14,240 nucleotides of DNA from Campylobacterota bacterium. GTDB lineage: Bacteria; Campylobacterota; Campylobacteria; Campylobacterales; SZUA-545. The notes under the pieces are model-generated. The model was given only the letters and a program-made list of their open reading frames with translations. It was not told where the DNA came from and made no database searches. Positions 1 through 6,839 of the stretch are shown piece after piece; the stretch's first letter is position 1; each line of letters opens with the position of its first letter. A program made the position numbers and the translations under genes. Where the stretch lies: the NCBI GenBank assembly GCA_003561815.1, contig PWVP01000241.1, forward strand, positions 1-14,240. The letters run 5' to 3'.

Positions 1-716
1 ACTTTGTGGCGATCGGCGCGAGTGTGCTCGTGCTTTGTCTCTTTTTTCGCAAGGAGATTCCAGATACGGTCGATATCCATAAACTCAAACGCCCCGAAGA
101 GGCGATCCGCAGCCAGAAGATGTTTAAGATCAGCTGGTTTGTTCTCGCCGGTCTATTGGCGGCCTACACCTTTGGTGACATCTACGCTATCCCGATCTCC
201 ATCTTCGCCCTGGCCGGTGCGGCGCTGCTGCTGGCGCTGGGCACACACTACAAGACCTGCAAACCGATTATGACCATCAAGGCTGCCCCGTGGCAGGTGG
301 TGTGGTTTAGTATCGGGCTCTATGTGGTGGTGTGGGGGCTGAAAAACGCCGGGTTGACCGAACAGCTCGCCAGCGTGCTGGTGTGGCTGGGCCAATACGG
401 CGAAGCGGTGCAGATTGTGGGTACCGGCATTATCGCGGCAATCTTGAGCGCACTGATGAACAATATGCCCACGGTGATGGTGATGGATATCGCCATCGAT
501 CAGATGGGGCACACCGCACTGGCCTACGCCAATATCATCGGCTGCAATCTCGGGCCCAAACTCACCCCGTGGGGGTCGCTGGCCACACTGATCTGGCTGC
601 ATGTGCTGGCCAAAAAGGGGGTGAAGATCACCTACGGTCAGTATATGAAGGTGGGCTTTATCATCACGCCGCCGGTGCTACTGGTGACACTGCTCTTTTT
701 GGCACTATGGTCCTAA
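1..716 (+). CDS. arsB: Arsenite efflux pump ArsB, C-terminal part
   Basis: Membrane pump that exports arsenite or antimonite, driven by the membrane potential or by an ArsA ATPase. The gene enters from the left edge (reading frame begins at base 3), leaving about 237 residues of a family usually near 430, so roughly the C-terminal half is seen. Landmarks shared with well-known ArsB proteins appear in order: FFRKEIPD after a helix, then APWQVVWFSIGLYVVVWGLKNAGLTE, given here only as the blocks APWQVV and LKNAGLTE, then the signature MNNMPTV, then IGCNLGPKLTPWGSLATLIWLHVL (key blocks GCNLGPK and GSLATL), then a closing hydrophobic helix. Several hydrophobic segments are evident. It ends in TAA 48 bases before the next gene, which has its own promoter-like box. 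Whether other ars genes lie upstream cannot be seen. Family assignment is very secure; the substrate is inferred from the family. Confidence 0.93.
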   Translation, partial: FVAIGASVLVLCLFFRKEIPDTVDIHKLKRPEEAIRSQKMFKISWFVLAGLLAAYTFGDIYAIPISIFALAGAALLLALGTHYKTCKPIMTIKAAPWQVVWFSIGLYVVVWGLKNAGLTEQLASVLVWLGQYGEAVQIVGTGIIAAILSALMNNMPTVMVMDIAIDQMGHTALAYANIIGCNLGPKLTPWGSLATLIWLHVLAKKGVKITYGQYMKVGFIITPPVLLVTLLFLALWS

Positions 717-732
717 TTTAGGCTGTTTGGTG

Positions 733-738
733 TAGAAT
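733..738 (+). promoter_or_regulatory. Candidate -10 box (TAGAAT) of the CBS-GGDEF gene
   Basis: TAGAAT lies 26 bases before the ATG at 765, in the 48-base gap after arsB. No TTGACA-like box is visible 16-18 bases upstream. The same hexamer occurs ahead of dksA on the other strand. Support is from position and motif only. Confidence 0.4.
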
Positions 739-764
739 GGGTCACCTTTTTTCGGGGGTGAACC

Positions 765-2084
765 ATGCAACCGCTGCCTACACTTCGCGCCATCGCGACC
801 GCTCAGATTGTAACCATCGAGCAGGAGGCGACTATCCATGAGGCGGTTGCCAGGATGCAAAAGCACGATCTGCGCGATCTGGTGGTCACCGGCGGCTCAC
901 TGCTGCAGCTCATCGACGCCCAGAGTGTGATCCGCTTTCACCTGGAGGGGATCGATTTTGATCCCCCCCTTAGCGCGCTTAAGCTCTCTGCGCTGGAGTC
1001 GATTCGCGAAGAGACCAGCATCCTCGAAGCGCTGGAGGCGACCGCGGGCGAGAGTGAGTACCTCTGCCTGATCGATGGCAGCCAACGCCCCACCGGGATT
1101 GTCTCCTATAGCGATCTCATCGCCAACATCGACCCCGATCGGGTGGTGGAGTCACTCACACTGGGCGAACTGCTGCCCGCCTCACCGCTCTGCCTTGTCA
1201 GCCATACTCAATCGGTGCGGGCCGCTCTGGCGCAGATGCGGCGCGAACGGAGCGATTCGGCCATCATCCAGGGCGAACGCGACGATCTGGTTGGCATCCT
1301 GACCCAGAAGGATGCGATCGCCCTCTTTGCCCGCGGCTGCGATCTCGATGAGGCGATCGCGCTTCACATGAGCAAACCGCTGCTGAGTGTCCGCTCCGGC
1401 ATGCGGGTGTGGGAGGCGTACCGCTACCTGCGCGAACACCCCTTTAAGCGACTGGTGGTGTGCGATGAGGGGCAGCTTAGCGGCGTCATCACCCAAAAGG
1501 AGCTGGTCAGCAAATCCTTCGCCCGGCGCCTGGAGCTGATCCGCCAGCATGAGCGCAAGCTTCGCGAAGGGGGCCATCTGGGCGATCTTAAGGATATCCG
1601 CACCATCGGCACCATCGATCCGCTCACCGGACTCTTCAACCGGCAGATGTTTAATGAGCTTTTTCACCGCGAGATCGCCCGTGCCAGGCGCTATAAAGAG
1701 CCGCTGACGCTACTGCTGATCGATATCGATCACTTCAAGTCGATCAACGACACCCACGGCCACCTCACCGGCGATCGCATCCTGATCGATCTCGCCCGGG
1801 AGCTTGAGTCGATCCTGCGCACCTCCGATCTGCTCGCGCGCTGGGGCGGTGAGGAGTTCGCCCTGCTGCTCGCCCACACCGATCTGCAAGGATCCCAGCT
1901 TGCAGGCGAAAAGATCCGCAGCCACCTGCAAAGCTGCCACTTCGAAGGGCCCGGCAAACTGACGGTCAGCATGGGTGCCGCGCAGTTTGAGGGTGATGAG
2001 AATGAGGAAGGGCTCTTTGCCCGGGCGGATAAGGCGCTCTATGCCGCCAAACGGGCGGGACGCGATCGCCTCTGCACCGCCTAG
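765..2084 (+). CDS. Four-CBS-domain diguanylate cyclase (GGDEF)
   Basis: Soluble 439-residue protein with no signal peptide or membrane helix. Residues about 5-62, 70-128, 135-196 and 200-258 read as four CBS units, that is two Bateman modules, with endings such as LVGILTQKD and LSGVITQKE typical of CBS strands. A short linker leads to a GGDEF domain (about 285-439) opening with DPLTGLFNR. The active loop is GGEEF at 361-365, a known active variant; D320 or D322 in LLIDIDHFK should help bind metal. RTSD at 352-355 lies exactly five residues before the loop, matching the RxxD inhibitory site where c-di-GMP binds. It therefore should make c-di-GMP from two GTP, feedback-inhibited and gated by whatever the CBS pairs bind (adenine nucleotides in many CBS proteins; inference here). 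The start at 765 has only a weak GGGGGTG Shine-Dalgarno stretch 4 bases upstream. It converges on the CPBP gene with 3 bases between. Confidence 0.92.
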   Translation: MQPLPTLRAIATAQIVTIEQEATIHEAVARMQKHDLRDLVVTGGSLLQLIDAQSVIRFHLEGIDFDPPLSALKLSALESIREETSILEALEATAGESEYLCLIDGSQRPTGIVSYSDLIANIDPDRVVESLTLGELLPASPLCLVSHTQSVRAALAQMRRERSDSAIIQGERDDLVGILTQKDAIALFARGCDLDEAIALHMSKPLLSVRSGMRVWEAYRYLREHPFKRLVVCDEGQLSGVITQKELVSKSFARRLELIRQHERKLREGGHLGDLKDIRTIGTIDPLTGLFNRQMFNELFHREIARARRYKEPLTLLLIDIDHFKSINDTHGHLTGDRILIDLARELESILRTSDLLARWGGEEFALLLAHTDLQGSQLAGEKIRSHLQSCHFEGPGKLTVSMGAAQFEGDENEEGLFARADKALYAAKRAGRDRLCTA

Positions 2085-2087
2085 AGC

Positions 2088-2714
2088 CTAAAAGAACCAG
2101 CCGCTAAAGTCTACGAAGTTGGTCACATAGTGGGCGATGATGGCCGGAAAAATGGAGCGGGTAAGTACCACACTCAGTGCTGGCAACAGCCCCCAGAGCG
2201 TCGCGGTCACAATCACCGCCGGCCCCAGCCCCCAGTGCACCAGCCCAAAGAGTAGCGAACTAAAGAGGATCGCCCAGATCGGTCGCCACCCCAGTGCCAG
2301 CAGTGCCAGCACCCCGAAGCCGCGAAAAACCAGCTCCTCGCTCACCGCTGTGAGCATCAATCCCGGCCCGAGATCAAACCAGAACACCGCCCGGCTCTCG
2401 ATAGCCGGAAACGAGAAGAGCCGCCACTCATACCCCTGCGCGATCACCCAGCCGGGCACCCCCTGATCGATCGCCACCCCCAGCAGGCTCAACCCCACCG
2501 TCCAGGCCACAAACACCACCGGCGCCACCGGGCGCAGCCCCAGCCAGCGCTGCTCACCGCCGCGCCTGATCCAGAGCCAGATAAGCGCGCAGGCGGCGAT
2601 CTTAAAGAGGTAGTCGATAGCCAACCAGAGCCGATAATCGCTCGCCCCCCAGAAAAAGAGGTCGTTTAGAAAGAAGGGGAGCGAGAAGATCGCAAGCCAG
2701 AACAGTGGGTGCAT
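2088..2714 (-). CDS. CPBP-family intramembrane metalloprotease
   Basis: A 208-residue, highly hydrophobic membrane protein. The CPBP (CAAX protease / bacteriocin-processing) motifs are all present: EELVFR with E126, E127 and R131; FGLVH with F156 and H160; and HYVTN with H195 and N199. These glutamates and histidines form the metal-dependent active site of the Rce1-like fold. Bacterial members are linked to peptide or protein processing in the membrane, but the substrate here is unknown. The start at 2714 has an AGGAGG at 2719-2724, four bases upstream, and that ribosome site overlaps the TAG stop of the preceding gene, so the two genes form an operon. No bacteriocin precursor or prenylated substrate is visible nearby; the upstream partner is a probable outer-membrane protein. 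Family call is strong; role is open. Confidence 0.87.
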   Translation of the reverse strand: MHPLFWLAIFSLPFFLNDLFFWGASDYRLWLAIDYLFKIAACALIWLWIRRGGEQRWLGLRPVAPVVFVAWTVGLSLLGVAIDQGVPGWVIAQGYEWRLFSFPAIESRAVFWFDLGPGLMLTAVSEELVFRGFGVLALLALGWRPIWAILFSSLLFGLVHWGLGPAVIVTATLWGLLPALSVVLTRSIFPAIIAHYVTNFVDFSGWFF

Positions 2715-2722
2715 CGCCCCTC

Positions 2723-3607
2723 CTAGAAGATAAAGTTTGGACGCAGCATAAACTGGAAGCGATCACTATCGCTCCCCTCGAGCGCCTCATCGCGGTAGAG
2801 CTGGCGCGAATCCCAGATAAAACCCGCACCCAGGGCAAAGGCGTACGATCGCCCCCGGCGGGGGAAGTTCTTCTCCGCGATCAGAAAGTGGCGCAGGGCA
2901 TCGCCACTCTTTTGGGAGAAGTCCACCGTGTACTCAAAGGCCGCATTATCCAGCCACGACTCCCCACCGGTGAAATCCACCTTCCCGCGCCGAAGCGAGA
3001 GGTACCAGGTGTCGGTAATGATCGGGTTATCGTGAAATCGACCACCCACGCGAAAACTCCAGCTCAGGCGGTGGTCGCTAAAGTCGCGATCGCCCTTAAT
3101 CTTCCACTCCACCTCCACCCAGTTATCGCGAATCAACTCGTTGTGACGGATATGGTAGTGGCCGGCGCTAATCAAAAACCCCATGTAGCCCTTATTCTGG
3201 CTGGCGCGCTCCCCCTCCTCACTGAAGGTGACCACATTGCCCAAAAAGAGCGAGAGGGCGTACGGGTCGTTAAACCCGGCGGTGAGCACCTGGACCAGGT
3301 TGAGGCTATCGCTCAACTGCAGATTGTCATAGCTGCTGCGGGCGTTTTTTTTAATCGCCACACCGGCGATCGGCATCGGATTGACGCTCGCCTCTAAAAC
3401 CACCACCCGTGGCCGGTACCACTCGCGTAGCAGACCGGTATAGATCTCTAGCTCGCTCTTATCCCCCGCATCGGGTATCGCCTCCTCCTCCAGCCCGATA
3501 TAGAGCCCCACATTGGAGTAGTAGGCATCCAGCTCGTAGTCGATAAACCACTCTCTGCCCAGCAGCAGCCCTACGCTTAGCAGCAGCAACAGTGCACTCT
3601 TGATCAT
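2723..3607 (-). CDS. Probable outer-membrane beta-barrel protein, function unknown
   Basis: I do not recognise a named family. The 294-residue product starts with MIKSALLLLLSVGLLLG, a hydrophobic N-terminus that reads as a signal peptide, though no clear AxA cleavage site follows. The rest is rich in alternating polar and aromatic residues in short stretches that look like beta strands (for example GYMGFLISAGHYHI, WVEVEWKI, DTWYLSLRRGKVDF, SYAFALGAGFIWD) and it ends with FQFMLRPNFIF. A C-terminal phenylalanine on an amphipathic last strand is the usual signal for outer-membrane barrel assembly. It is first in an operon with the CPBP protease; its stop overlaps that gene's ribosome site. A GGGGGAT stretch precedes the ATG at 3607. 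A run of eight A residues in the coding strand lies at codons 86-88 and could be prone to slippage. The location is an inference, the function unknown. Confidence 0.72.
   Translation of the reverse strand: MIKSALLLLLSVGLLLGREWFIDYELDAYYSNVGLYIGLEEEAIPDAGDKSELEIYTGLLREWYRPRVVVLEASVNPMPIAGVAIKKNARSSYDNLQLSDSLNLVQVLTAGFNDPYALSLFLGNVVTFSEEGERASQNKGYMGFLISAGHYHIRHNELIRDNWVEVEWKIKGDRDFSDHRLSWSFRVGGRFHDNPIITDTWYLSLRRGKVDFTGGESWLDNAAFEYTVDFSQKSGDALRHFLIAEKNFPRRGRSYAFALGAGFIWDSRQLYRDEALEGSDSDRFQFMLRPNFIF
3345..3352 (-). repeat. A8 homopolymer tract inside the outer-membrane protein gene
   Basis: Eight T on the plus strand, hence eight A in the coding strand, reading Lys86-Lys87-Asn88. The A-AAA-AAC phasing also fits the classic -1 slippery heptamer. 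It stands out against the GC-rich surroundings. The frame is intact in this sequence. Confidence 0.6.
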
Positions 3608-3623
3608 CGCATCCCCCTGCCCT

Positions 3624-3629
3624 ATTGTA
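3624..3629 (-). promoter_or_regulatory. Candidate -10 box (TACAAT) for the beta-barrel/CPBP operon
   Basis: TACAAT on the minus strand, 16 bases upstream of the ATG at 3607, in the context CGCTACAAT that recurs at 6616-6624 on the plus strand. No clear -35 box. It lies where the -35 of the opposite promoter (3649-3654) would be. Confidence 0.42.
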
Positions 3630-3648
3630 GCGTGAAGCGGGTTTCTGT

Positions 3649-3654
3649 TAGGAT
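3649..3654 (+). promoter_or_regulatory. Candidate extended -10 (TGTTAGGAT) for the coiled-coil gene
   Basis: TGTTAGGAT at 3646-3654 fits the extended form TGnTAnnnT, 27 bases before the ATG at 3682. A weak TTGTAG at 3625-3630 lies 18 bases upstream but overlaps the minus-strand -10 box. Confidence 0.42.
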
Positions 3655-3681
3655 GGGTCCACCCCTACCTGAAAGGTACCC

Positions 3682-3867
3682 ATGGAAGAGAAGCAGTTTG
3701 AGATGGCCATCACCGAAGCGGTGACCAACACCGCCAAAAGCGTTGAGATGCTCTCAGACGCCTTTATGCGCCACCAGGAGACGCTCCAGACCCTTATCGA
3801 GCATGTCAAACAGCTCCAGAGCCGTGTCGATAAACTCGAAGAGGCTACGGGCGAAGCGTCATCCTAA
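3682..3867 (+). CDS. Small coiled-coil protein, function unknown
   Basis: A 61-residue, soluble, acidic protein, almost wholly helical in appearance. Hydrophobic residues repeat in heptad style in the second half (LQTLIEHVKQLQSRVDKLEE, listed only as the anchors L35, L38, I39, V42, L45, V49, L52), which suggests a short coiled coil that dimerises. No cysteines and no recognised domain. It is likely real: a GAAAGG ribosome site at 3671-3676 sits 5 bases from the ATG, an extended -10 box sits just upstream, and it is on the opposite strand from both neighbours. Its last 23 bases overlap, tail to tail, the end of the histidine kinase gene. It could be an adaptor, a SlyX-like small protein, or a stand-alone structural helix; nothing in the sequence decides this. 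Confidence 0.68.
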   Translation: MEEKQFEMAITEAVTNTAKSVEMLSDAFMRHQETLQTLIEHVKQLQSRVDKLEEATGEASS

Positions 3868-6571
3868 AACGGGCCCCCTTTGGGCCGTTTTCGGCCCAGA
3901 TCCGGCCGCCAAAGCCGCTCTCAATAATGGTCCGGGACATATAGAGCCCCACGCCGGTGCCCTCGCTCTCGCCCTTGGTGGTGAAATAGGGCTCAAAGAT
4001 CCGCTCAAGCAGCAGCGGATCGATCCCGCCACCATTATCCTCAAAACAGACCTCAACCGCCTCTGTAGAGCCGGTCACCGAGATGATAATCTCCCCCTTT
4101 TTCGTCGCCGGGAGTTCGCCGCGTGCGCGCGATCGTGCGATCGCATCACAGGCGTTGCCCATCAGGTTGAGCGCCACCTGCTTAAACTCGTTTCGCACGC
4201 CACTGATGGTACACGCCTGAGCCTGCTCGTCATAGCGCACCTCCGCATGGGCCGCTTTCAGGCGGCGACTCAGTAGCCGCTGCACCTCTTTAATCGCCTC
4301 CAGCGGGCTGAAGCGGCCACTGCTCTTATCGGGTTTGAGGAAGTTGTGAAAGTCATCGGCGGTTCGGTTCATATACTCCACCTGCTCGAGCCCCTGCCCC
4401 TCGGCATGCAGCACCAGCTCCGTATCCAGCCGCCTGGCGCGCGCCTCCTCGCCCAGCTCCTGAAGAATCAGCGAGAGGGCGCTGAGTGGCTGTTTAAACT
4501 GGTGGATAATGGCCGCAATCATCTCCCCCATCACCGCCATCTTCGACTGCTGGACCAGAAGGGTCTCATGCTGCTGCTTCTGTAGCGTCAAAAGCTTCTC
4601 GTACGCCTTCTGTTCAGAGATATCGGTCACCGTGGCGATCACCGCCGGCTGGCCATCCCAGCGGGTCAAAGAGGCGTTGATGCGAGCCGTGCGAATCGCC
4701 CCATCGCACAGCACCAGTCGCAGCTCGTAACGATCGGGTACGACTCCCCCCTCCAAACGGCTGGTGCGGTAGTGCTGCACCATCGCCTGATCCTCAGGGG
4801 CGACATACCCCTGTAAAGGGGCCCCCACCAGATCCTCCACCGCGCAGCCGACCATCTTCGCCATCGCCCGGTTGGCATAGCAGATCACCCCCCCCTGGAT
4901 CGCCAGCACCCCATCGGAGAGGTTCTCGATAAAGCCGCGATAGCGCGACTCGGAGGCTAAAAGCGCACTCTGCATCTGCTTAATCGGCGAGATATCCTGC
5001 GAAACCCCTACACAGATCGTGCTGCCGTCGCCTTTGGCCCGCAGGGTGGCCCAGATAAAGAGGGTGTGTGTCTTAGCCGTGACGAGGCGGTATTCGAAGC
5101 TATCACGGTAGTCGTGGCGACTCGCATCGGCCCGCGCGATCGCTTCGCGAAAAGCGTCGGCATCATCGGGGTGGACATAGAGCTTTAAAAAGTGCTCCAA
5201 CAGAATCGTCATGGGCAGATCGGTGCGCTCCATCTCCATCAGGCGGCGGTGCTCGCAGCTAAGCGTCATCATGCGATTGTCCAGATCGATCTCCCAGCTG
5301 CCCAGCCGGGCGATGCGTTGTGACTCCACCAGATCATCGCGCGAACGCGTCAGCGCCTGCTGCGCCTGAATCCGGGCGGTCTCATCACGCATGGTGCCCA
5401 CCAGTCCCCCCTCACCTGCCTCATCCTCCAGGGCGCGGGCGTGGATCTCAATCCAGCGCACCCGATCGCCAGCGCGCACCCGGAAGGTCGCACTCTGTTC
5501 GACACCCCGATGGGCTAAGGCGGTCTGAAAAAGCGCCTCGGCCTGCTTACGATCGCCGCTCTCAAAGAGGGTGACCCAAAGCACCCCCTCAAAGCGCTCC
5601 AGACCAAAGAGCCGTGACGCTGCGGGGCTGATATAGGCGATCGCACCGTGGCGATCGGTCTTAAAGACCGCTTCACTCAGGTGGTTGGCGATCATGCGGT
5701 AGGAGCTTTCGCTTCTGGAGAGCTCCTCGTTGAGCCGATAGAGCCGCAGACGGCTCTGCACCAGTCGCCACGCCATCACCCCATAGACCAGAAGAAGCAG
5801 CACCCCCGCCCCCAAACGCGCCACACGGGGCCAAAGGGGCGGATCCTGGGGCAGAAGCGCCAGCTGCCAGCTCCCACCGGGTAGCATCACATCCATATAG
5901 ACCGCCCGATCGCTCTGAAAGAGCGCGCGATCGCCTAAAAAGAGCGCCCCCTGAGCGCCCAGGGCGTCTTTGCCGCGGATGGCCAGGCGGGGATTGTCCG
6001 GATCGACCCCCGCGGCTGCGTAGACGCTTTTTAGATCCAGCGGCACACTGGACATCCCCCAGTACTCGCCGGCCCCCTCAAGCCCCTGGGCGATGTAGAT
6101 CGGCGTCCGGCTGACAAACGCCTCACCCCCCTGGACCAGCTCATAGGGGCCGCCCACCACCGTCTGGCCGCTCTCGCGCACCCGCTTGGCGGTGTGTTTC
6201 TGATCGGGGTGGGTGAAGATATTGAGCCCCAGCGCCGCCTCGTTCCCCTCGTAGGGGTAGACATAGGCGATCCGCTCTCCTTGAACCAGGGTCATGTTTC
6301 GGATGTGAGGGGTGTGGGCCATCAGCTCACCGGCAATCGCCTCAAACGACTCGCGTTCGAGATCGGGGTGGGTGGCCACATAGGCGATGAGGCCCTGGGT
6401 CAGCTGCAGGGTGCTATTGACGGTGCCCTCAAGATTGGCCCGCAGGGTGCTCAGATCTTTTAGCGCCTCGGACTGAAGATACGCCTCGGTGCGCGCCTGC
6501 TGTGCGCTATCATAGAGCCAGATACCGATCAGCAGCAACGCCATAATGCCGCCGATAGCCCATCGATACAT
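3845..6571 (-). CDS. Membrane CHASE-PAS3 sensor histidine kinase
   Basis: A 908-residue orphan sensor kinase. An N-terminal helix (about 5-21) and a second helix (about 250-270) bracket a periplasmic CHASE domain; the stretch VYPYEGNEAALGLNIF, then GGPYELVQGGEAF and RTPIYI is the CHASE hallmark. Three PAS domains follow in the cytoplasm (about 288-400, 420-530 and 543-655), each ending in a typical TxxDIS or MRDET-like motif. The kinase core has an H-box MIAAIIHQFKQPL with phospho-acceptor H690, an N-box with N806 in LMGNACDAI, DNGGGI at 845-850, FEPYFTTK, and the ATP-lid GTGVGL at 871-876. All catalytic elements look intact, so it should autophosphorylate and pass phosphate to a response regulator, but no receiver domain or regulator gene is in the window. 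The ATG at 6571 follows AAAGG at 8 bases. The ligand is unknown; CHASE domains sense small extracellular molecules. Confidence 0.92.
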   Translation of the reverse strand: MYRWAIGGIMALLLIGIWLYDSAQQARTEAYLQSEALKDLSTLRANLEGTVNSTLQLTQGLIAYVATHPDLERESFEAIAGELMAHTPHIRNMTLVQGERIAYVYPYEGNEAALGLNIFTHPDQKHTAKRVRESGQTVVGGPYELVQGGEAFVSRTPIYIAQGLEGAGEYWGMSSVPLDLKSVYAAAGVDPDNPRLAIRGKDALGAQGALFLGDRALFQSDRAVYMDVMLPGGSWQLALLPQDPPLWPRVARLGAGVLLLLVYGVMAWRLVQSRLRLYRLNEELSRSESSYRMIANHLSEAVFKTDRHGAIAYISPAASRLFGLERFEGVLWVTLFESGDRKQAEALFQTALAHRGVEQSATFRVRAGDRVRWIEIHARALEDEAGEGGLVGTMRDETARIQAQQALTRSRDDLVESQRIARLGSWEIDLDNRMMTLSCEHRRLMEMERTDLPMTILLEHFLKLYVHPDDADAFREAIARADASRHDYRDSFEYRLVTAKTHTLFIWATLRAKGDGSTICVGVSQDISPIKQMQSALLASESRYRGFIENLSDGVLAIQGGVICYANRAMAKMVGCAVEDLVGAPLQGYVAPEDQAMVQHYRTSRLEGGVVPDRYELRLVLCDGAIRTARINASLTRWDGQPAVIATVTDISEQKAYEKLLTLQKQQHETLLVQQSKMAVMGEMIAAIIHQFKQPLSALSLILQELGEEARARRLDTELVLHAEGQGLEQVEYMNRTADDFHNFLKPDKSSGRFSPLEAIKEVQRLLSRRLKAAHAEVRYDEQAQACTISGVRNEFKQVALNLMGNACDAIARSRARGELPATKKGEIIISVTGSTEAVEVCFEDNGGGIDPLLLERIFEPYFTTKGESEGTGVGLYMSRTIIESGFGGRIWAENGPKGARFRMTLRP

Positions 6572-6592
6572 CCCTAACGCCTTTTTTAGGTG

Positions 6593-6598
6593 ATTTTA
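6593..6598 (-). promoter_or_regulatory. Candidate -10 box (TAAAAT) of the sensor kinase gene
   Basis: TAAAAT on the minus strand, 21 bases before the kinase ATG at 6571. No -35 box is evident; that zone is occupied by the -10 box of the divergent receptor promoter. Confidence 0.4.
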
Positions 6599-6618
6599 TC
6601 CAATCAGCGCTAAACCGC

Positions 6619-6624
6619 TACAAT
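6619..6624 (+). promoter_or_regulatory. Candidate -10 box (TACAAT) of the receptor transcript
   Basis: TACAAT in the context CGCTACAAT, the same nine bases that precede the beta-barrel gene on the other strand. Transcription would begin near 6631, giving a leader of about 210 bases before the receptor start at 6840. An ATG lies at 6632, so a leaderless short reading frame from there is also possible. Confidence 0.4.
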
Positions 6625-6655
6625 GCCGCCCATGAAAAGCGCAACCGGTTTCAAG

Positions 6656-6682
6656 GGCCGCTATTTTCTAATGGCCGCTATT
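6656..6682 (+). repeat. Direct repeat GGCCGCTATT, two copies 17 bases apart
   Basis: Exact 10-base copies at 6656-6665 and 6673-6682 in the leader of the receptor gene. Could be a regulator site, part of an RNA fold, or chance. Confidence 0.5.
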
Positions 6683-6839
6683 CAGGCGTTAAGCAGCGAA
6701 ATGAAGATGCTGGCCCTTATCTGTGGGCTGAAAATGCAGATCCTGCTGCGCTGCGCTAACCGCTTTAGTGGACTGGCCCCTCCGCCTGCTGTTTTCTCCC
6801 CTCTTTTTATCTATTTTCATAACCACAAGGAGAACAGCT

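Larger units (their letters stand above)
6572..6839. promoter_or_regulatory. Divergent regulatory region and long leader of the receptor gene
   Basis: The largest gap in the window, between the kinase (leftward) and the receptor (rightward). It holds a minus-strand -10 (6593-6598), a plus-strand -10 (6619-6624) and then about 210 bases before the receptor ATG. Within this leader are a direct repeat GGCCGCTATT at 6656-6665 and 6673-6682 (17-base period), a second near-repeat GCGCTAAACCGCT at 6607-6619 and GCGCTAACCGCT at 6753-6764, and a possible long stem: GTTA/TAAC (6688-6691 with 6757-6760) plus GCAGCG/CGCTGC (6693-6698 with 6749-6754), enclosing a small GCCC/GGGC hairpin (6713-6716 with 6725-6728). 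No GCCACTG core of a cobalamin riboswitch and no Fur box is visible. Structure was paired by eye only. Confidence 0.45.

Noticed and set aside
2705..3397. A 230-residue plus-strand reading frame opposite the barrel gene
   Set aside because: The minus-strand gene has signal peptide, ribosome site and a barrel-like C-terminus; the plus frame has no recognisable domain or ribosome site.
3743..4276. A 177-residue plus-strand frame over the coiled-coil gene and kinase end
   Set aside because: It overlaps two better supported genes and has no start signal or recognisable domain.
6768..6839. Longer receptor start at 6768 (24 extra residues)
   Set aside because: The ATG at 6840 has AAGGAG at ideal spacing and yields a normal signal peptide; the longer form would bury that signal.
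6625..6839. Cobalamin riboswitch or Fur box ahead of the BtuB-like receptor
   Set aside because: No GCCACTG core or other B12-box sequence and no Fur-like 19-base palindrome could be found.
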